Source: Candidatus Altarchaeales archaeon WOR_SM1_86-2
Lineage (GTDB): Archaea; Altiarchaeota; Altiarchaeia; IMC4; MCBC01
Length of the DNA stretch: 19,930 bases
Direction: 5' to 3'
Assembly: GCA_001723855.1 (NCBI GenBank)
Contig: MCBC01000088.1
Coordinates: 1 to 19,930 of the forward strand
In this document: positions 19,901 to 19,930 of the stretch, piece after piece
Layout: each line of letters starts with the position of its first letter
Numbering within the stretch: the first letter of the stretch is position 1
Notes under the pieces: model-generated
The model's database searches: none
The model's input: the letters and a program-made list of their open reading frames with translations, nothing else
Told to the model about the DNA's origin: nothing
Position numbers and translations under genes: made by a program

Positions 19901-19930
19901 GCCAACGCCGGTTCCGATAGTTACAGTAAC
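4857..19930 (+). CDS. Giant DUF11-repeat/VWA cell-surface protein, open at right edge
   Basis: One frame is open from the ATG at 4857 to the window end: 5,024 complete codons and no stop, so the protein exceeds about 530 kDa before glycosylation. Order: cytoplasmic or n-region residues 1-26, hydrophobic segment 27-47, Ig-like domains to about 268, a degenerate DUF11 unit (about 269-423), a VWA domain (about 459-782) embedded in DUF11-like sequence, a Cys/Asn-rich linker, then about 27 units of 120-165 residues built on the DUF11 pattern (K-S-x(n)-PGDxVxYTIxVxNxGNGTAxNVTVTDxLPxGF). A CARDB-like domain lies at about 4299-4413, and Ig-like modules plus a Pro-rich stretch end the visible part. 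Asn-X-Ser/Thr sequons are extremely dense, as expected for an N-glycosylated archaeal surface protein. The likely role is adhesion, cell contact or S-layer-associated stalk formation. The ATG is the first in a frame whose upstream stop is at 4800. C-terminal anchor not visible. Confidence 0.95.
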   Translation, partial: MNYLGYSPGKGTSKGMLSGGKFGPGRVTLFTTTLTLIFLMGFFSYLGTSQGTYYPTSIYIINVSDYNPAPGAPIQVTVLLLNGTNPLFNESVSFYYVMGNESKPMCDTNASRWGCDNTAITNGSGIAMITWDTSTVFNGTDYTINVTFYDTTFEYDKSYNDSINNVTVRPFVRRGWADPMSAVPGGDVDISAAVTGYGLDVKARIYNESMDLIDTITLTQSVESETGVLYTNTTFTAPTTMGIYTVEINATSIQGPSNTYTTYFYVSNMTVEKTGGGEHGSYAIYNEPINYTITITNYFDQDLENFMVGDDLPWGWKYDEGSTRMESNCAGIIPPSNYSVTQVNASCVTPGDSTQNVTWNITTILTPGCALTIDYTVRPATSCAVPDKADDAKVGVYKNCNEVGVSSGGYSAGEEHCVVYELSRINFEKDITQIDNNTIQINITISAEGGNESIKYKPTDAVLITDLSWSMEWCTWDKPGCTGPCTSECPQRLNTSKVADEQFVDIVLAHDALVGLVSYATDTRDTHNLSSNDTSLKMEIDSYTAATGPLDRYTCICCGILNATNIFDYSSEHRRGIAAMTDGEANKRCSQCADANFTPCADAGKNSPCNLSCSPDWTSLTGQENCTFEDFKGDHIGWKGLGPNREEDYGPPWCNSTNPDVVESCLRCATIADVNVSCSFCFSGTPGYSLKPSPCPPSNTTEICATDLVHKTGAAEDMIEAAREAYEEHDIRVSMVMFGKSTGQMGALNQTASVGGGLFYDATSPDIVTVVYRDLAYTILGVPLVAENYTLTDVLFEGLTPPNGSGVSYTPSWVDAAFKNESMGFNYTYLADNGTMVWIFDKIYYTLNMTIVFNVSIDPCVNVSVICPSEGCPEAPLGKIFPGRWNNISLNITNCGRVPGRNVTVMLNITDCNGSVWDRENFTIFYLPANSSFIINNSECLDGSRVSCVTYNESGDKTTAETLENGSSSFYLPPYPEAPRCFYNMDIKVRSPFAGLINEDINAFYHHVPLDNSTSQQGPTNMTIVVENVSGVDVLYSDDFEVVQEPDISITKNVSNFTEPGEVVTYTIVVNNSGNGSAVSLTVRDTIPENTTFVGWTNYTDSSGLVTYGSYGRTHEWNLTQLDAGEIWEINLSVYVHSNASMLENTAILRYIDNSTLQPVDNLSSTAPDVTVRHPYVNITKSVASQLPAGPGENVTFTLTVNNSGNGTAHNLSVSDAIQENVTFVGWANSTTSSSGGEVTNYSIGRTHYWNLTNMSGNSVWTINFTVLVHTNCSAILPNYGNVDYVDGAGSNFTDGSNPAPNESSNATKAAFLVSKVSVQPVAEPGDMVTYIVNITNNGDASVYDVEFEDILPAGFNYTQGSVTGATMVSEGTSGLSKVVTFHIGTISANTTVSVSYNATVTSFANFNSSNYVTVSGKDGDGRPIMPDVVSSPVYVYEPELEVSKSADKTTAEPGDYVIFMLNITNTVDDGTGGKPHLENITVIDILPDGFEFINATPSEQSVSGQEIRFNISLDGGETEIITITTRVRSDAISAFNTLQATGYMRDGTPLMDDDELFVTIGKPKLTASKEIVDAELVGDILTTSYRITLKNVGSGTAYNITFKDLLQVGNHYDAGSMRINDTIPSTDASETDGILTLNKTWNLSSGEELVITYNCSGNISTETPDHIESGSNLVRFEAVDGNGTHLSIPVATAGTGIVGISKNASHTFVEKNESVRFTVTIEAIANVSDVVVIDTLPENWDYDMNSASMAPGSTNPLTFNLGNLAPSNGTIIIGYNATPNCSAGPVGRNNATANFIYGEYPFNRSLSSSAEVSVRIEEPPVLLAKKTINQSSVEVGDIVEFKVEIKNVGESKVYDLNVTDILPSGLKYVNNSASIGNPDSIIGNKLIWGNVGDLDSGETFNFTYKVNVTPGAAEFENENWVRVMGVTSCEKLVKDAYASLDINKPHISLEKEVEPLTADYNDVVRYKITIRNQGDGKAYYVNLTDSYPAGFELMGCDCENLGNCSPVDENANPLVWNIGTMQPYQTSILLCSMKINSSATIGANTNDLTLYYYDKLGTENETTANATVNVGVPAAVDIYKEIQSIDPQIGIPPMAERGSLIIYEITVKNNNSEDKIINNVKVYDIIPYGGTFEGSSRGGYSTNPVPGGTQVIWTIGNMSAGSIVTFTYNVTINENASTGFFNNQAIVNGTYNNGTDDIPVRDEYDELVWIVQEEKLVVEKSSNKGTLRRNENLTFTVTTRNDGESHIYNLNISDTLPSGFGYIPSSTIIKKNDNIISTADPSEIGNMLFWNIDETLGKGDTVTLSYGADINESAESGCNRVEVNGSNALDESVYANDSRCVVIGVGGISVSKSAEPTSASPGDTVTYTVTIQNTGNTRVYLNGSDTLPDGFNYVGGSLSGATFVSYGNNVLNFSLSLDGGDTVDVTYAAEINSSASQTSTNTVVVNGTDDAGNPIDGGSDGFTVTIGYADATITKQPPTPITQEPGYNINYTLTVTNTGNATIYNVTVWDTIPDGYSFVDSDPAPSYVDGRTYTWVKSSLGYGVSPTWDIVLTLKLHTNATTVNNTVYLNYSDASGHVRNDTDSNADLVILTPDVVVTEKDTYGIIRDGSVADSPVWVGDRITYRIRVEEQEVGGGAHANVTITDTAPAGLVHVGCNFSQISGHALLSGNCSAAPPTAGGTNVTWQFRINPNQHGYLEVTFRVNTSIGPHGTVFNNTVSGGTYVDDDNGLYNVTLGANHWQIEPLCKPNVTVEISCTKDLIYEGASTRCDVTVTNNNNCSAYNVNVTVPIPTDYFNYTELGDFDDSVYPPVIYWDAGTLQGTSGTYTKTTNFTIRVINDTTTSIIHSINATVEYFDDNTPLNNYSGNYSDFDEFPITQIPKPDLGAWKDASDSDAQPGETIQFTLTIQNNVPSLTQVINVTDRLPENWTVCENIGVIANGTPLNEGVNYTVTKSTRLCILEFITLTKLAENETITWRFNSTPRSTAAGSQDGERNTNEIPAVWYNVTGTLNKTFGLNESVRVVWPTATIAKFGPRYVHPGELINYTIMVIAQPPYASYNVNVTEDLPNGFEYSGSHSCVPSSCPKVGDTYQLGDLSAEDVIFLTVEVNITQTEAGKYCNSVNLSYNDFSGNITLYDYGEFCTKLIVPGESVTSIEKFMPSKVCHNVENATITLHVETVGSNPMLLSKGINVSDILDDDMTYVPGSAYCIDSLGNKCNKSAPDYSLEPYVDGNNTLRWNLNATQQVSDSDKSNPTYFDITFKVHTPVNKTVNNTAIVEYLKQSIKRTVHANGTVEYIVNYTYDSDNDTTYMLSKYCKLAVTKDYFRSGNNTPIMWTSPCTNLTFNITIWNPGTFTDVKDVKFRDVHPPGWELSSISPSNISYTDNTYYSNGTIPGTIPENGSLSFNITMYPNTGGSYPCGSGDNYISVRGTGVENNINYTDWVERWAGVLYPEPDVYKYLTLPPKYVLDYGEEVNISIEVSTMRSAATRLISIEDVVPLGFNVTSMPSSCTFNFTLGLLSCTSLNESIQVNDVYVLTYLMAPTYPIAAEVDYELLDYVPVADVEDPCGELHEVQGLSSSEIITVQGPQLNTSKSANTSDLEPGDYVNYTIHVSNPNPGLPPRIKGTAHDINITDKFPEDNFDMIDSVVSICNGTPNFNVNAPPYKQNLGGGVYRWLLPCDLGPGGSLDLYVIARAKSTLADNLTTNAANATAKRGDGSDMNITPEDTTDVTIKPPVINPDDVSKDVNDTEAYPGDDVLFNISITNSGNGTAHNVTVTDYLPDYFENCVMSSNIANTSYSNVSYVYTWVFGELNASDTLHVNITCTIGTDIPGGQDTFINEVNVSAYYGDGARMPDVNGTKTDDNITSYGYANVSVEKHLNSSITSIEPGDQVNYTIKVTNLGPGPIFDINITEYLPNLPGSIRTTTFDGWDVIQNTTGHGIGINSSGLPDNVTFNLGYMAQGAVVKILITLDINYTGEVNLSNFVNVTWEDGLGDHSVTNTTPEVIDLCNPRFYIDKSSYPAAVSAGEPVTFTILIRNSGNCDCTIHNITIDDVMGPGFEQPYGFTIGGTDVSASIVFAPGGNATNGWNFTASNITQLESLDYPPDEINFTYKANASASVNETEFIVNNSVYAGGYMGDSTHIYGLDSTLATGKVGDMRANKTVNVSTAVGPGDALKFNVTMINEGNGTLYVVEVEDVFPIGFDYLLNSSKIIDETGLVLVNISESDITKGINNLTWNLHDYIIPASSTRILTFEMNITDAVTPGTGITDEITIYFKQGPTLPPVPLGIELGNPLTIGLPDLVVTYLNYTPYTPINPVQCDILVVNVTVNNTGAPMLLQDTNLKLWIGTTEVNDTIIIKLDAGESVNMLITLDAGDTCNLTGVNTLKAMVDPSDNTVESNENNNNLTINFTIRMPSVTVIKTAPMTAVENEVINYTITYNNTGDTTAVNLTIIDQLPGGVIYAGDNCNGTLDVTTLTLIVNEVPANTSGQCIVTVTVKNDTTMLSNSITDAYYNNTAGKQYDATILTSGLEDTTILAPYMLLIKDGPSNALKNEVIDYTIRYSNNGTSNATNVVIVDTLPGDVTYISDNCSGAHVSGVVTINIPVVEDGTIDAECIITVQVNPDAENDKVLTNNVILDYENTAGKQFTTLSDSWDTTVKSAFLRLTKDVVETDITQGDIITFNISIEVLGNTSAYNVTLHDLMDPDLTYNNSLNDTGNCSVIFVSYDNTSNIVEFEINKTLINGTLCWFEYKVRVSNDISLYWHYDINNITVNGTNEFGEPMVGDSQSEDVYVRPKAIKLKFFAFSGGYPGPIPVFGHNCYNSARMTAYAMRGDEPFDGNITITVTGGTTFDMESTLIPGYYVANYDMTGLGSGEHRIHVTLKSPYGDELMYSNFVSFKVDLTLPSAPDIKSDMIDEVTETITVPGITDDTGVKRVTLYYSLDGGTTWRPTPMNLTEGIGAKTTSAVADVPSLTTDVMCYIVVEDVVCNNATSGITVPIDIKPQMPRMISPPAVAPTPVPIVTV
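4998..5660 (+). other. N-terminal Ig-like domains of the giant protein
   Basis: Two beta-rich segments of about 110 residues each. The first contains PGAPIQVTVLLLNGTN and the second PGGDVDISAAVTGYG followed by TTFTAPTTMGIYTVEINAT. These resemble Ig-like/macroglobulin-type modules that describe an extracellular stalk base. Family assignment by eye is weak. Confidence 0.45.
5661..6125 (+). repeat. Degenerate DUF11-like unit before the VWA domain
   Basis: The unit starts at MTVEKTGGGEHGSY and has NEPINYTITITNYFDQDLEN and GDDLPWGWKYDEGS, the expected order of DUF11 motifs, but lacks the PGD signature. It also contains several cysteines not found in most later units. It is followed directly by the segment that leads into the VWA domain. 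Confidence 0.55.
6231..7202 (+). other. Von Willebrand factor A domain with Cys-rich insertion
   Basis: The first strand and MIDAS motif read DAVLITDLSWSM, with D466, S468 and S470 in DxSxS spacing. The MIDAS threonine is probably T554 in YTCICCGI, and the metal-site aspartate is D582 in MTDGEA. The later strand IRVSMVMFGKS and the final helix DIVTVVYRDLAYTIL complete the Rossmann-like fold. All metal-coordinating positions appear intact, so divalent-cation-dependent binding is plausible. Between MIDAS and the last strands about 20 cysteines occur, mostly in an inserted segment at about 6601-6990. The domain is preceded by INFEKDITQ and followed by ENYTLTDVLFEGLTPP, which are halves of a DUF11-type unit, so it seems inserted in one. 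Confidence 0.85.
7401..7994 (+). other. Asn/Cys-rich linker between VWA and repeat array
   Basis: About 198 residues that do not fit the DUF11 pattern cleanly. Visible pieces include WNNISLNITNCGRVPGRNVT, which resembles a beta-sandwich with an archaeal 'NTGxxPG' turn, and several cysteines. No domain family is recognised; sequons are frequent. Confidence 0.4.
7995..8789 (+). repeat. DUF11 units 1 and 2, a closer-related adjacent pair
   Basis: Both units share NNSGNG, ENxTFVGW, GRTHxWNLT and WxINxxVxVHxN at matching positions, more than either shares with other units. A tandem duplication followed by divergence explains this best. Confidence 0.6.
17751..18098 (+). other. CARDB-like domain between DUF11 units 24 and 25
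   Basis: The segment starts LPDLVVTYLNYTP, continues with a VVNVTVNNTGAP strand, LDAGESVNMLITLDAG and ends VDPSDNTVESNENNNNLT. This order (PDL-V, N-x-G, G-x-S at the middle, VD-x-N-x-V-x-E-x-xE-x-NN at the end) is that of CARDB domains, another beta-sandwich adhesion module. It is the only one seen in the window. Confidence 0.75.
18099..18836 (+). repeat. DUF11 units 25 and 26, a closer-related adjacent pair
   Basis: Shared motifs at matching positions are NEVIxYTIxYxNxGT, DxLPGxVxYxxDNCxG, CxxTVxV and NTAGKQ. Both carry a cysteine pair (in DNC and in QC/EC before the next strand), suggesting a disulfide inside each unit. This looks like a more recent tandem duplication. Confidence 0.65.
19251..19930 (+). 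other. Ig-like modules and Pro-rich start of the C-terminal region
   Basis: After unit 27 the DUF11 pattern stops. A module with GDEPFDGNITITVTGGTTFD and GYYVANYDMTGLGSGEHRIH resembles Ig-like/MG2-type modules, and a second begins SAPDIKSDMIDEVTET and contains VTLYYSLDGGTTWRPTPMN, like 'fibronectin/Ig-like' modules near the C-termini of surface proteins. From 19863 the sequence is Pro-rich (PQMPRMISPPAVAPTPVP), possibly a spacer before a membrane anchor outside the window. No stop codon is reached. Confidence 0.6.

Noticed and set aside
4857..19930. Pseudogene or chimeric assembly of several genes
   Set aside because: No stop or phase change is met over 5,024 codons, and the domain order is coherent throughout; a repeat-collapse error cannot be excluded without reads.

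Overview
The window looks like archaeal genomic DNA. The evidence is a membrane-anchored LonB-type protease, AT-rich intergenic regions with TTTATATA-type TATA boxes about 35-40 bases before the start codons, no Shine-Dalgarno motif before any of the five genes, and a giant Asn-X-Ser/Thr-rich surface protein. The exact lineage cannot be read from the sequence; an uncultivated archaeon (DPANN, Altiarchaeota-like or another euryarchaeal group) is only a guess.

Layout. From 821 down to the left edge, a minus-strand gene encodes the first 273 residues of an MgtC/SapB-DUF4010 membrane protein. Upstream of it on the same strand, 34 bases away, lies 856-2037, a membrane-anchored extracellular protein with MopE-like Asp/Cys metal-binding motifs, an EF-hand-type loop and a Cys-cluster tail. 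A short divergent promoter region (2038-2089) separates these from lonB (2090-4054, plus strand). lonB meets a convergent minus-strand gene (4057-4626, coiled coil plus winged helix) with only two bases between the stop codons. A 230-base AT-rich region (4627-4856) then holds two divergent TATA boxes with three near-identical 17-base repeats between them.

The remaining 15 kb (4857-19930) is one uninterrupted reading frame of more than 5,024 codons that runs off the right edge. It encodes an N-terminal membrane/signal segment, Ig-like domains, one degenerate DUF11 unit, a Cys-rich von Willebrand factor A domain nested in a second DUF11-like unit, then about 27 more DUF11-type beta-sandwich units, with one CARDB-like domain between units 24 and 25. 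The last part is two Ig-like modules followed by a Pro-rich stretch. It is most likely a cell-surface stalk, adhesin or S-layer-associated protein.

Taken together this is a cell-envelope locus: two membrane proteins, a membrane protease, a putative DNA-binding regulator and a giant surface protein. The most interesting hypothesis is that the divergent winged-helix protein controls the giant gene, and itself, through the repeats between their promoters. This is inference from layout only.
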